A stretch of DNA of 51,740 bases from Pseudomonadota bacterium (GCA_029777935.1 JAKORH010000298.1:1-51740), one strand, 5' to 3'; positions 42,047 through 51,046 are shown, counted from the stretch's first letter. Notes: generated by a model from the sequence alone, not told the origin. Translations and numbers: made by a program.

Positions 42047-42633
42047 CCGAAGCGCTGGTGATCTCGAACGTCGCGCTGTGGCTGGTGGTGCTCGCGCTGC
42101 TGGTGGCAGTCATCGCGCTGGCGCGGCAGGTCGGCATCCTGTACGAGCGCGTCGCGCCGATGGGCGCGCTGACCCTCGACGCCGGCCCGGCCGTCGGCGC
42201 CGCCGCGCCGGCCAAGAGCCTGCGCGCGCTCGACGGCCGAGCGGTCGAGGTGGGCACGCCGACGCGCGCCAGCACGCTGCTGTTCTTCCTGTCGCCGACC
42301 TGCCCGGTGTGCAAGAAGCTGCTGCCGATCCTGCGCAGCATCCGCGACGCCGAAGGCAAATGGCTCGACGTCGTGCTCGCCAGCGACGGCGATCCGGCCG
42401 AGCACCAGGCGTTCGTCGCGAGGCAGGAACTCGCGGACTTCCCGTACGTGCTCAGCCGCGATCTGGGCATGGCGTTCCGCGTCGGCAAGCTGCCGTACGC
42501 GGTGCTGCTGGACGAAACCGGACACGTGCGCGCGAAAGGGCTCGTCAATTCGCGCGAGCAGATCGAGAGCCTGTTCAATGCGAGCGAGCTCGGCGTGGGT
42601 TCGGTGCAGGAACTGGTCAGGCAGAGGGGCTAG
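42043..42633 (+). CDS. aauD: MauD/AauD-type thioredoxin-like disulphide protein
   Basis: The 196-residue protein has an N-terminal membrane anchor (about 5-27) and a periplasmic thioredoxin-like domain with the active site SPTCPVCKKLLP (CPVC, about residues 87-90) and the cis-proline region KLPYAVLLD. MauD family members shape the six disulphides of the amine dehydrogenase small subunit. The ATG overlaps the aauE stop (ATGA). aauA follows after 24 bases with GGAGG before its start. Confidence 0.92.
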   Translation: MTEALVISNVALWLVVLALLVAVIALARQVGILYERVAPMGALTLDAGPAVGAAAPAKSLRALDGRAVEVGTPTRASTLLFFLSPTCPVCKKLLPILRSIRDAEGKWLDVVLASDGDPAEHQAFVARQELADFPYVLSRDLGMAFRVGKLPYAVLLDETGHVRAKGLVNSREQIESLFNASELGVGSVQELVRQRG

Positions 42634-42657
42634 CGACGGAATCGCACGGAGGAAGTC

Positions 42658-43188
42658 ATGCTGATGCAATGGTTCGATCGCATCGTCGAGAAGCGCGTGC
42701 GCAAGGTGGCGCAGGACACGTCGAGGCGCAGCCTGCTGGTGGGCGTCGGGCGCACGCTGGTCGGCGCCGCGTTCGTTCTGCCGGTGCTGCCGTTCGATCG
42801 ATCGGCGCGCGCCGCCGAGGGCAGGGCGAAGGCGCAGAAGACCGATGTCGATTGCGATTACTGGCGCTACTGCGCGCTGGACGGATTCCTGTGCACCTGC
42901 TGCGGCGGGTCGATCTCGCAATGCCCGCCGGGCACCGAGCCGTCGAAGGTGACGTGGATCGGCACCTGCCACAGCGCGGTCGACGGCAAGGACTACCTGA
43001 TCAGCTACAACGACTGCTGCGGCGTGACCGCGTGCGGCCGCTGCCTGTGCAACGGCAACGAGGGAGAGCGGCCGGGCTACCGGATGGGCGTTCACAACGA
43101 CATCAACTGGTGCATGGCCAACACGAGCACGATGTACCACTGCACCGTGGCGGCGGCGGTAGGCATCGCCGAGCCGCGCAAGAGCTGA
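42658..43188 (+). CDS. aauA: Aromatic amine dehydrogenase small subunit (TTQ-bearing)
   Basis: The 176-residue precursor has an unusually long twin-arginine-like leader (SRRSLLVG, cleavage near 52) and a mature part rich in cysteine. The TTQ tryptophans are W100 (in VTWIGTC) and W151 (in NDINWCMAN), 51 residues apart as in AADH and MADH. The catalytic aspartate is D119 (in SYNDCCG), 19 residues after the first tryptophan. CDYWRYCALDGFLC, CGRCLC and HNDINWCMAN closely match Alcaligenes AADH. The enzyme oxidises aromatic amines such as phenylethylamine or tyramine to aldehydes and passes electrons to a cupredoxin or cytochrome. Confidence 0.96.
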   Translation: MLMQWFDRIVEKRVRKVAQDTSRRSLLVGVGRTLVGAAFVLPVLPFDRSARAAEGRAKAQKTDVDCDYWRYCALDGFLCTCCGGSISQCPPGTEPSKVTWIGTCHSAVDGKDYLISYNDCCGVTACGRCLCNGNEGERPGYRMGVHNDINWCMANTSTMYHCTVAAAVGIAEPRKS

Positions 43189-43193
43189 AGCGG

Positions 43194-43661
43194 GTGAAGG
43201 CGCCGACCGCATCGCTCGCCCTGCGCAGCGCGCTGCTCGGCAGCGCCGCGCTTGCCGTCGCCCCGGCGCTGGGGGCGGTGAACGGCGAAGCGCTGTTCCG
43301 GCAGCATTGCGCGGCGTGCCATCAAGCGGACGGCTCGGGCGTGCCGGGGCTGGCGCCGCCGCTCGCGAACGCGCTGGCGAAGCATCTTGCATCGCCGCGA
43401 GCGACCGAGTACCTGACGCGCGTGGTGGTGGGCGGGCTGGCAGGGCCAATCACGTTTTCCGGACAGGCGTTCGTCGGCGCGATGCCGGGCCTGCCGCAGC
43501 TTTCGGACGAGGAGATCGGCGCTGCGCTGAACTATGTCGTGCGCGGGCTGAACGGCGCAGCCGAGGATCGCATCTCCGCCGCCGACGTGGCCGCCGCGCG
43601 CCAGAGCCGTCCCAATCCGAACGACACGCTGCGGCTGCGGCGCAGCCTGCTGGGAGGCTGA
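43194..43661 (+). CDS. Class I c-type cytochrome, probable AADH electron acceptor
   Basis: The 155-residue precursor starts at a GTG, has a signal peptide (about 1-28), one heme site CAACH in FRQHCAACHQADGSG (near residue 42), and a methionine in GAMPGLPQLSDEE as the likely distal ligand. It is a monoheme cytochrome of the type found beside aauBEDA in Alcaligenes. It begins five bases after aauA, so it is very likely in the same transcript and receives electrons from TTQ. The C-terminal extension after residue 120 is longer than in minimal cytochromes. Confidence 0.88.
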   Translation: MKAPTASLALRSALLGSAALAVAPALGAVNGEALFRQHCAACHQADGSGVPGLAPPLANALAKHLASPRATEYLTRVVVGGLAGPITFSGQAFVGAMPGLPQLSDEEIGAALNYVVRGLNGAAEDRISAADVAAARQSRPNPNDTLRLRRSLLGG

Positions 43662-43663
43662 GC

Positions 43664-44101
43664 GTGCGACGTGCCGTCATCTTCGGCTCCTGCCTCGCAC
43701 TGCTTGCGCTGCAGAGTGTCGCGGCCGCCTGGCCTGACCGCTCGCGCCAGAACTACATCCAGTTCTGTGCCGGCTGCCACCAGCTCGATGGCAGCGGCAG
43801 TCCGGGCGTCGGCATTCCCGACGTGCGCGGGCAACTGGGGTACTTCCTGAATTCGCAGGGCGGCCGCGCGTTCCTCGTGCAGGTGCCGGGCTCGGCCAAT
43901 TCGCCGCTGTCGGACGCCGAACTGGCATTGCTGCTGAACTGGATGCTCAGGACGTTCAGCCCGGCGCAGGTTCCGGCGTCGTTCGAGGCGTACAGCGAGG
44001 GCGAAGTGAAGAAATTGCGGGCACAGGTTCCGGCGGCGGTCGACGATCTGCGGCGCCAGGTGACGCTCGATCTGCAGCAGCGGGGATTTCCGGTCAGATA
44101 A
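43664..44101 (+). CDS. Second c-type cytochrome of the aau operon
   Basis: The 145-residue precursor starts at a GTG two bases after the previous stop. It has a signal peptide (about 1-22), the heme site CAGCH in YIQFCAGCHQLDGSG and a long helical C-terminus (VKKLRAQVPAAVDDLRRQ). No clear methionine ligand stands at the usual place, where the sequence reads VPGSANSPLSDAE. The heme may therefore have a different axial ligand or an open site, which would suit a redox partner or a maturation role rather than simple transfer. It closes the aau operon; the next gene begins 32 bases on with its own strong ribosome-binding site. Confidence 0.82.
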   Translation: MRRAVIFGSCLALLALQSVAAAWPDRSRQNYIQFCAGCHQLDGSGSPGVGIPDVRGQLGYFLNSQGGRAFLVQVPGSANSPLSDAELALLLNWMLRTFSPAQVPASFEAYSEGEVKKLRAQVPAAVDDLRRQVTLDLQQRGFPVR

Positions 44102-44133
44102 GACCACATGCACCCAGGGTGGAGGGAAGTTCG

Positions 44134-45519
44134 ATGAGTGATACAAGCAACTCGGCCTGCAACAGCACGCGCGGCGCGCTGTCGACGCTGGCCTGCGCGC
44201 TGCTGCTGGCGTTTGCGGGCGGCGCGGCAGCGCAGGACGCCGCGCGGCTGAAACAGGACCTCACGCCGGTCGGTGCCGAGCGTGCCGGCAACAAGGAGGG
44301 CACGATCCCGGCCTGGACCGGCGGCGACCTGAAGGCGCCCGCGGGCTGGAAGCCGGGCCAGCCGCGCCCTGATCCGTACGCGGCCGACAAGCCGCTGTAC
44401 ACGGTCGATGCGAGCAACGCCGACAAGTACAAGGCGCAGCTGAGCGAAGGGCAGATCGCGCTGCTGAAGACGCTGAAGGGCTACACGATGCAGGTGTTCC
44501 CGACACGGCGCTCTTGCGGTTATCCCGACTTCGTCTACGAACGCACCGCACAGAACGCGACCGGATCGAAGCTCGCGGCCAACGGCTTCGAGATCGAGAA
44601 GGCCATGCCGGCGGGCGTTCCGTTCCCGTTGCCGAAGAACGGCGCCGAGGCGATGTGGAATCACAAGCTGCACTGGGTCGGCGCCGGCCGCATCGAGCGC
44701 TACGCGACCATCTTCTCCGATCCGAAGGGCGGCGACTTCGTGCCGCTGGTACAGGACCAGTGGACGCTGACGCCGTTCGGCAATCCGAAGGCCAAGACGG
44801 TCGATGAAGTGCAGGGCATCGAGTGGAAGCTGCTGAACGAGGTCGTGTCGCCGGCGGCGCGGGTGGGTGAACTCATCCTGATCAACTATTACCTGAACAA
44901 GGAAAGTGAGGCGTGGCTCTACTTCCCGGGCCAGCGCCGCGTACGGCGCGCTCCGACCTTCTCGTACGACAACCCGGTGCCGGGCTACGAGAACCTGCTG
45001 ATGGTCGACCAGTATCCGATGTACGCCGGCCCAATGGACCGCTACGACTGGAAGATCGTCGGCAAGCAGGAACTGCTGGTGCCGTACAACACGTTCAAGT
45101 TCAACGACACGTCGCGCAAGTACAAGGACATCTTCGGTGCCGAGTATCCGAAGCGCGAGCTGATCCGCTACGAGTTGCACCGGGTGTGGAAGATCGAGGC
45201 CACCGTCAAGCAGGGCCAGCGGCATCTGTTTCCGAAGCGCGAGATGTACCTGGACGAGGACACGTGGATGCTGCTGGTGGAGGACCTGTACGACGCGCAG
45301 GGCAAGATCTGGCGCGTGATGGAGTCGTATCCGTACAGCGCTTGGGAGCTGCCCGCGTGCGTGTACCAGGGCTACATCAGCTACGACCTGAACGTCGGCC
45401 GCTACATGGCCGACAACCAGCCGCAGGAGGGCAAGGTCGACTGGCTGGCGGGCCGCGAAGGCCGGATCGATCCGAACAAGTTCAATGCCGACGAACTGCG
45501 GCGTGTGGGCGGGCGCTGA
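44134..45519 (+). CDS. DUF1329 family periplasmic/outer-membrane protein
   Basis: The 461-residue protein has a signal peptide (about 1-34, ending AAAQ) and is DUF1329 throughout, with DLTPVGAERAGNKEGTIPAWTGG near the N-terminus, GQRRVRRAPTFSYDNP (about 268-283) and RYELHRVWKIEATVKQGQRHLFPKREMYLDEDTW. The family is related to LolA/LolB-like lipid-binding folds, so it likely binds a hydrophobic ligand or lipoprotein. It is nearly always beside DUF1302 and an RND exporter, as here. GGAGGGAAG before 44134 decides the start over a GTG at 44119. Confidence 0.88.
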   Translation: MSDTSNSACNSTRGALSTLACALLLAFAGGAAAQDAARLKQDLTPVGAERAGNKEGTIPAWTGGDLKAPAGWKPGQPRPDPYAADKPLYTVDASNADKYKAQLSEGQIALLKTLKGYTMQVFPTRRSCGYPDFVYERTAQNATGSKLAANGFEIEKAMPAGVPFPLPKNGAEAMWNHKLHWVGAGRIERYATIFSDPKGGDFVPLVQDQWTLTPFGNPKAKTVDEVQGIEWKLLNEVVSPAARVGELILINYYLNKESEAWLYFPGQRRVRRAPTFSYDNPVPGYENLLMVDQYPMYAGPMDRYDWKIVGKQELLVPYNTFKFNDTSRKYKDIFGAEYPKRELIRYELHRVWKIEATVKQGQRHLFPKREMYLDEDTWMLLVEDLYDAQGKIWRVMESYPYSAWELPACVYQGYISYDLNVGRYMADNQPQEGKVDWLAGREGRIDPNKFNADELRRVGGR

Positions 45520-45546
45520 GCGCGCTGCGACAGGAGGAGGGGACAG

Positions 45547-47367
45547 ATGAACAGCAACGGCAGGAATCGTGCGGCCGCCGACCGGCCGCTGACGCTGATG
45601 GCGGCCGCCGTCGGCGCGGCATTCGCGCTCGCGGCCGCGCCGGCGAGCGCGTTCCGCTACGAAACCGAGAGCGGCGTGCAGATCGACTTCGGCACGACGA
45701 TCTCGCTCGGCCTGCAGGTGCGGCTGCAGAATCCGTCGGTGACCAACATCGGCAACGACAACGGCGGCACGGTGCCGACCACCGGCCCGATCGGCGGCCG
45801 CGTGGCCGGCGACCCTGCGTTCGCGGACGCGGATTTCAACTTCATCAACGGCGACGATGGCAACCTGAACTACAAGAAGGGCGACATCCCGTCGCTGGCG
45901 CTGAAGGGCACGCACGAACTCGGGGTGAAGTGGGGCGACGGCTGGAAGTCGCTCGCGCGCGCGACCTGGGTGTACGACTTCAAGGTCGACGACACGCGCC
46001 GCACGCCGCTGTCGGGTGACGCGAAGAACCTCGCGCAGCACAACATCACCTTGCTCGACCTGTGGGTGTCGAAGGACACCAAGCTGATCGGCGACCAGCC
46101 GGCGACCATCAAGCTCGGCAACCAGGTCATCAGCTGGGGCGAGGACATCTTCATCGTCGGCGGCGTCAACTCGATCAATGCGCTCGACCTGCGCAAGTAC
46201 CACACGCCTGGCACGCAGCTGAAGGAGATCTTCCGCCCGGCGCCGATGCTGTACCTGAACACGGGACTCACGGAGGGGCTGAACCTCGAGGGCTACTACC
46301 AGTTCACGTGGAACGCGTTCCAGTTCGACCCGGTCGGCACGTTCTTCTCGACCGCCGACGTGGTCGGCAAGGGGCAGCGGCCCGCGTTCATTCCGTCGTC
46401 GCTGCTGCAGCCGTTCGGCCTGTGTCTGCCGCCCACGCCGTGCGGCGACATCGGCGACAAGATCCAGCCCGGCGTCAACGTGATCCCGTTCGAGGGCGAC
46501 AAGAAGCCGCCTGCGGGTGGCCAGTTCGGCCTTGCGCTGCGCGGCAAGCCGCGCAACCTGGACACCGAGTTCGCGCTGTACTACATCCGCTACCACGACA
46601 AGCTGCCGTTCACGACGCTGTTCACCGATCCGGCGAATCTGGCCTTCAACGTGGTCGCCGCTGGCTACTACAACGAGTACGGCAAGGACAAGGACCTGTT
46701 CGGCGCGTCGTTCAACACCAAGCTCGGGCCGTGGGCGGTGGGCGGCGAGCTGTCGTACCGGCCGCGCGACTCGGTGGCGATCGATCCATCCGTGCCGCCG
46801 ACCGGCCCCTACAGCATCTTCGACCCGGTGGCGGGACCGACCAAGACCGTCGACCCGAATGGCCGCATCACCGTGCGCGGCTTCGTCGACGAGGCGAAGT
46901 ACCAGGCGCACCTGACCGGCTTCTACTTCATCGAGGTCAATTCGCCGATGGGTGCGCTGATGCGCGGGCTGGGCGCGTCCGAGGGTTACGTGCTGGCAGA
47001 GGCCGCGGTCACGCGCTATCCGAACCTCGACCCGTCGCACATTCCGTACCTGATCTTCCCGAGCTACGAGATCCCGACCAAGACCTCGGGCGGCTATGTG
47101 TTCGAGGTCGGCCTCACGTACCCTGACGCATTGGGCAGCGGCATTAACGTGACGCCGCAAGTGGACTTCGCGCACGATGTCTTCGGCATCTCGCCGAACA
47201 CGTTGCCGTTCGTCAAGGGCCGCAAGTCGCTGTTCCTCGGCGTCAACTTCGACCGTGAGAGCGTGTGGCGCGGCCAGATCGGCCTGTCGCGCTTCTTCGG
47301 CGGCGGCTTGACCAACGTGATGCGCGACCGCAGTTTCTTCGGCGCGAGCATCTCGTACTCGTTCTAA
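45547..47367 (+). CDS. DUF1302 family outer-membrane beta-barrel
   Basis: The 606-residue protein has a signal peptide (about 1-36, ending ASAF) and many amphipathic strands ending in a C-terminal aromatic residue (ISYSF), the outer-membrane insertion signal. Phrases such as IDFGTTISLGLQVRLQNP, IKLGNQVISWGEDIFIVGGVNSIN and QFTWNAFQFDPVGTFF are typical of DUF1302. These porin-like proteins are paired with DUF1329 and RND transporters and are linked to uptake or export of hydrophobic compounds, but transport has rarely been shown. GGAGGAGGGG precedes the ATG. Confidence 0.88.
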   Translation: MNSNGRNRAAADRPLTLMAAAVGAAFALAAAPASAFRYETESGVQIDFGTTISLGLQVRLQNPSVTNIGNDNGGTVPTTGPIGGRVAGDPAFADADFNFINGDDGNLNYKKGDIPSLALKGTHELGVKWGDGWKSLARATWVYDFKVDDTRRTPLSGDAKNLAQHNITLLDLWVSKDTKLIGDQPATIKLGNQVISWGEDIFIVGGVNSINALDLRKYHTPGTQLKEIFRPAPMLYLNTGLTEGLNLEGYYQFTWNAFQFDPVGTFFSTADVVGKGQRPAFIPSSLLQPFGLCLPPTPCGDIGDKIQPGVNVIPFEGDKKPPAGGQFGLALRGKPRNLDTEFALYYIRYHDKLPFTTLFTDPANLAFNVVAAGYYNEYGKDKDLFGASFNTKLGPWAVGGELSYRPRDSVAIDPSVPPTGPYSIFDPVAGPTKTVDPNGRITVRGFVDEAKYQAHLTGFYFIEVNSPMGALMRGLGASEGYVLAEAAVTRYPNLDPSHIPYLIFPSYEIPTKTSGGYVFEVGLTYPDALGSGINVTPQVDFAHDVFGISPNTLPFVKGRKSLFLGVNFDRESVWRGQIGLSRFFGGGLTNVMRDRSFFGASISYSF

Positions 47368-47418
47368 GCGGGTCGGGGTGTCGGCAGGAGCGCAGTTCAG
47401 TGGCCACGGCGCAGAGCC

Positions 47419-47494
47419 TGCCCCGGAATCGATCCGGGGCCGGGGCGCAATTTCAGGCGCTGCGTTCCGGACCCCGGTCTCCGCCGGGGTGACG
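47419..47494. repeat. REP/MITE-like paired hairpin element
   Basis: Two stems (GCCCCGG-AATCGAT-CCGGGGC and CCCCGG-TCTC-CGCCGGGG) lie between the DUF1302 and RND genes. The layout matches 18601-18670 and 36823-36903. Confidence 0.6.
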
Positions 47495-47522
47495 CCCTGT
47501 CGTTCGCATACCTGACGCGCTG

Positions 47523-49883
47523 ATGATCGAACTCGTTGTCCGTCGTCTCGAGGCGGTGATCTTCGGTCACCGCGCGGTCACGCTCGCGGTGCTCGGACTG
47601 CTGACGCTCGCGCTCGGCTACTTCGCGCTGCAGTTGCGAATGGACGCCGGCTTCGACAAGCAGTTGCCGACCGGGCACGAGTACACCGACACGTTCTTCC
47701 AGTACCGCGACCAGGTGTTCGGCGCCAACCGCCTGATGATCGCGGTGGCGCGCACCAAGGGCGACGTGTGGAACGTCGCCGCGCTGCGCAAGCTCAACCA
47801 GGTCACCGAGGCGGTGCTGTTCATGCCCGGCATCGACCGCCGCACGGTCAGTTCGCTGTGGACGCCGAACACGCGTGTGCTGCAGATCACCGAGGAAGGC
47901 TTCAAGGGGATGGACGTCATCGGCGGCAACGTGACGCCCGAGAACCTGACCGTTGCGCAAGTGGAGCGCATCCGCGACAACGCGATCCAGGGTGGCTACA
48001 TCGGCAGCCTGGTCGCCAACGACGCGACCGCCACCATGGTGATCGCCGACCTGCTCGACTACGACCCGAAGACGCGGGAGAAGACCGACTACATCGAGCT
48101 GGGGCGCCGCATCGAGACCGATCTGCGCGCGAAGTTCGAGGACGCCGACACGAAGATCCAGGTGATCGGCTTCGCCAAGCAGATCAGCGACATCGCCGAC
48201 GGCGCGGCGAGCGTGCTGCGTTTCTTCGCGCTGGCGTTCGTGCTAACGGCGGCCGCGGTGTACTGGTACAGCCGCTCGGTCGCGTTCACGATCGCCACGC
48301 TGATGTGCTCGCTGGTATCGCTGGTATGGCAGTTCGGCACGCTGAAACTGCTGGGCTACGGCCTCGATCCGCTCGCGGTGCTGGTGCCGTTCCTGGTGTT
48401 CGCGATCGGCGTGTCGCACGGCGTGCAGCAGGTCAACTACATTTCGCGCTCGATCTGCGGCGGGCTGTCGGGGCCGGACGCCGCGCGCTCCAGCTTCCGC
48501 GGGCTGCTGGTGCCGGGCACGATGGCGCTGGTCACCGCGTTCGTCGGCTTCGCCACGCTGTACCTGGTGCCGATCCCGATGATCCGCGAACTGTCGCTGA
48601 CCGCATCGATCGGCGTGGCTTACAAGATCGTCACCAACCTCGTGATGCTGCCGGTGGTGGCGTCGTTCTTTCATTTCGGTCCCGACTATGTCCAACGCGT
48701 CACGGCGCTGCGGCAGCAGCGCGAGGGCTGGATGAAGCGGCTGGACCACGTCGCGGAGCGGAAGGTCGCGTTCGCGGTCACCGCTGCTGCGGTCGTGCTG
48801 TTCGCGGTGGCGGTGTGGCAGTCGAGCGATCGCCACGTCGGATACCTGAAGCCGGGTGCGCCGGAACTGCGCGAGGACTCGCGCTACAACCGCGACGCGG
48901 TCGCGATCGTCGAGAAATTCGGGCTGGGGCTGGACGTGTTCACGCTGGTGCTCGAGATGCCGCCCGACGGCTGCTACGCGTTCGCGCGCATGGCGTACGT
49001 CGACGACCTGTCGTGGGTGATGGCCAACGTGCCCGGCGTGATCGGCGTGGCGAGCCTGCCGGCGCTGGTGAAGATCGGCGCCTCCGGCTTCAACGAAGGC
49101 AACCCCAAGTGGCAGGCGCTGCCGCGCGACGCGCGCTCGATGGCGAGCTTCATCGGCCTGGCCGGCGAGGGCTCGGGCCTGTACGACCCGCGCTGCTCGG
49201 TGCTGCCGGTCAACGTCAGCCTCGCCGATCACAAGGCGGTCACGCTGAAGGCGGTGGTCGATGCGGCCAAGCGCTACCGGCAGGAAAACGTCAACGACAC
49301 CGTCAAGGTGCGGCTCGCGAGCGGCAACGCCGGCGTGCAGGCCGCGACCAACGAGGTGCTCGAGCACACCGAACTGCCGATGATGCTGTACGTGTACGTG
49401 ACGATCCTGCTGCTGGTGCTGATCACCTACCGCGACTGGCGCGCGATGATCGCCTGCTGCGTGCCGCTGACGCTGGCGACCTTCCTCGGCTACTGGTTCA
49501 TGAAGGTGCTCGACATCGGGCTGACGGTGGCCACGCTGCCGGTGATGGTGCTGGCGGTCGGCATCGGCGTCGATTACGCCTTCTACATCTACAACCGACT
49601 GCAGACGTATCTGGCCGACGGCATGGCGATTGAGCCCGCGTTCAAGAACGCGCTGCTGGAGACGGGCAACGCGACGATCTTCACCGCCATCACGCTGTCG
49701 ATCGGCGTGGCGACGTGGGGTTTCTCGGATCTGAAATTCCAGGCCGACATGGGGCTGCTGCTGGCGTTCATGTTCATGATCAACATGGTGATGGCGATCA
49801 CGCTGCTGCCGGCGCTGGCGGTGGTGATCGATGCGCTGGTCGCGCGGCGCGGGCCGGTCAAACGGCCGCTGATGGCGCACTAG
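47523..49883 (+). CDS. RND/MMPL-superfamily transporter
   Basis: The 786-residue inner-membrane protein shows the duplicated RND layout: TM1 near 20-40, a periplasmic domain, then TM2-6 (about 225-400) with VLVPFLVFAIGVSHGVQQ, then TM7 (about 420-440), a second periplasmic domain, and TM8-12 (about 620-780) with VLAVGIGVDYAFYIYNR. The conserved GxxxD-like segments in TM4 and TM10 carry a single acidic residue in the second repeat only. It resembles MMPL and hopanoid/sterol exporters of the predicted exporter family. It is next to DUF1329, DUF1302 and a Ycf48-like protein, a recurrent set likely forming a trans-envelope path for a lipid-like or aromatic substrate. Confidence 0.88.
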   Translation: MIELVVRRLEAVIFGHRAVTLAVLGLLTLALGYFALQLRMDAGFDKQLPTGHEYTDTFFQYRDQVFGANRLMIAVARTKGDVWNVAALRKLNQVTEAVLFMPGIDRRTVSSLWTPNTRVLQITEEGFKGMDVIGGNVTPENLTVAQVERIRDNAIQGGYIGSLVANDATATMVIADLLDYDPKTREKTDYIELGRRIETDLRAKFEDADTKIQVIGFAKQISDIADGAASVLRFFALAFVLTAAAVYWYSRSVAFTIATLMCSLVSLVWQFGTLKLLGYGLDPLAVLVPFLVFAIGVSHGVQQVNYISRSICGGLSGPDAARSSFRGLLVPGTMALVTAFVGFATLYLVPIPMIRELSLTASIGVAYKIVTNLVMLPVVASFFHFGPDYVQRVTALRQQREGWMKRLDHVAERKVAFAVTAAAVVLFAVAVWQSSDRHVGYLKPGAPELREDSRYNRDAVAIVEKFGLGLDVFTLVLEMPPDGCYAFARMAYVDDLSWVMANVPGVIGVASLPALVKIGASGFNEGNPKWQALPRDARSMASFIGLAGEGSGLYDPRCSVLPVNVSLADHKAVTLKAVVDAAKRYRQENVNDTVKVRLASGNAGVQAATNEVLEHTELPMMLYVYVTILLLVLITYRDWRAMIACCVPLTLATFLGYWFMKVLDIGLTVATLPVMVLAVGIGVDYAFYIYNRLQTYLADGMAIEPAFKNALLETGNATIFTAITLSIGVATWGFSDLKFQADMGLLLAFMFMINMVMAITLLPALAVVIDALVARRGPVKRPLMAH

Positions 49884-49966
49884 GATGAAGCGGTTCCCAC
49901 GCTCGTTTCTCGCGCTGCTCCCCGGGGCGTCGCGTCAGTGCCTGCGGGCGGCCGGGCGGTACTGAC

Positions 49967-50932
49967 ATGGGCCGTGCATTCGTCTCGCTGTGTGCGGCCC
50001 TGGCGATCACCGCCACCGCGCTGGTCCGTGCGGCGGACCCGGCGCCCGCCACCGTGTCACCTCCCGGCGGCGGCGACGCGCGGCCGTCGAACCTCGCGAC
50101 CTCGAACCTGCTGCTCGCGGGGGCCCGCACCGGATCGAGGCTGGTCGTCGTCGGCGAGTATGGGCACGTGTTGCTGTCGGACGACGACGGCGCGAACTGG
50201 CGCCAGGCCAGGCACGTGCCGACGCGCACCACGCTGACCGCGGTGACCTTCGTCGACGAACGCACCGGCTGGGCCGTGGGCCACGGCGGCATCGTGATCG
50301 GCACCCGCGACGGCGGCGAGAACTGGCAACTGCTGTCCGGTCGGATCGACGGCAAGGACCCGCTGTTCTCGGTCTGGTTCCGCGACGACAAGCACGGGCT
50401 CGTGGTCGGACCGTACGGTCATGCCGAGCGCAGCAGCGACGGCGGTGCGACCTGGCAGCAATTCGAGATCGCCGCGGGGGAACTCGGCGAGCGTCACCTG
50501 AACCAGATCGTCGCGCGCGACCGCCTGGTGCTGATCGCGGCCGAAAGCGGAGCCGCGTTCCGTTCGGAGGACGGCGGCGAGACATTCAAACCAGTCGCGC
50601 TGCCTTACAAGGGATCGATCTGGGGCGGCACTGCGCTGGCCGACAGGACGCTGCTGCTGTGGGGCATGGGCGGCACCGTGCTCCGCAGCACCGACGACGG
50701 CCTGACGTGGTCGGCGATCACCTCCGGCACCGACCAGTCGCTCGCCGGCGGTGCGCAACTGGCCGATGGCTCGGTCGTGGTCGCGGGCCTGAACGGTGTC
50801 ACGCTGACCAGTCGCGACGGTGGCGCGAGCTTCCAGGCGTCGGTGCGTGCCGACCGCGCCAACTCCGCCGCGGTGCTGGCCACGCGGCGCGGCTACATGC
50901 TGCTCGGCCCGGCCGGCATCCGCGCGCCGTGA
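49967..50932 (+). CDS. Ycf48-like BNR-repeat periplasmic protein
   Basis: The 321-residue protein has a signal peptide (about 1-23) and a propeller of BNR/Asp-box repeats: SDDDGANWRQ, TRDGGENWQL, SSDGGATWQQF, RSEDGGETF, RSTDDGLTW and TSRDGGASF. Proteins of this type are called photosystem II stability factor-like, but in proteobacteria without photosystem II they accompany RND/DUF1329/DUF1302 sets and probably form an accessory scaffold. It begins 83 bases after the RND gene. A short frame lies between them. Confidence 0.85.
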   Translation: MGRAFVSLCAALAITATALVRAADPAPATVSPPGGGDARPSNLATSNLLLAGARTGSRLVVVGEYGHVLLSDDDGANWRQARHVPTRTTLTAVTFVDERTGWAVGHGGIVIGTRDGGENWQLLSGRIDGKDPLFSVWFRDDKHGLVVGPYGHAERSSDGGATWQQFEIAAGELGERHLNQIVARDRLVLIAAESGAAFRSEDGGETFKPVALPYKGSIWGGTALADRTLLLWGMGGTVLRSTDDGLTWSAITSGTDQSLAGGAQLADGSVVVAGLNGVTLTSRDGGASFQASVRADRANSAAVLATRRGYMLLGPAGIRAP

Positions 50933-51046
50933 CCGGCGCCAATCGCGGAAACGCGGGGCGAGCGACCGCGCTCTTGCACGGTCTGATCGCACGGCAGTAA
51001 ATTGCCCTTCCCGCCGAGAAGAACGAACTCAACCCGAGGAGTCATC

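Noticed and set aside
44511..44530. Fourth copy of the CGGGATAAC box on the minus strand
   Set aside because: It is inside the DUF1329 coding region, lacks the TTGCCGA half and faces no gene start.
43753..47175. 1140-residue minus-strand frame
   Set aside because: It lies antisense to cytochrome, DUF1329 and DUF1302 genes and has no domain. GC bias keeps it open.
49885..49965. 26-codon frame between the RND and Ycf48-like genes
   Set aside because: Short, basic and without a clear ribosome-binding site. It could be a coupling leader but cannot be supported.
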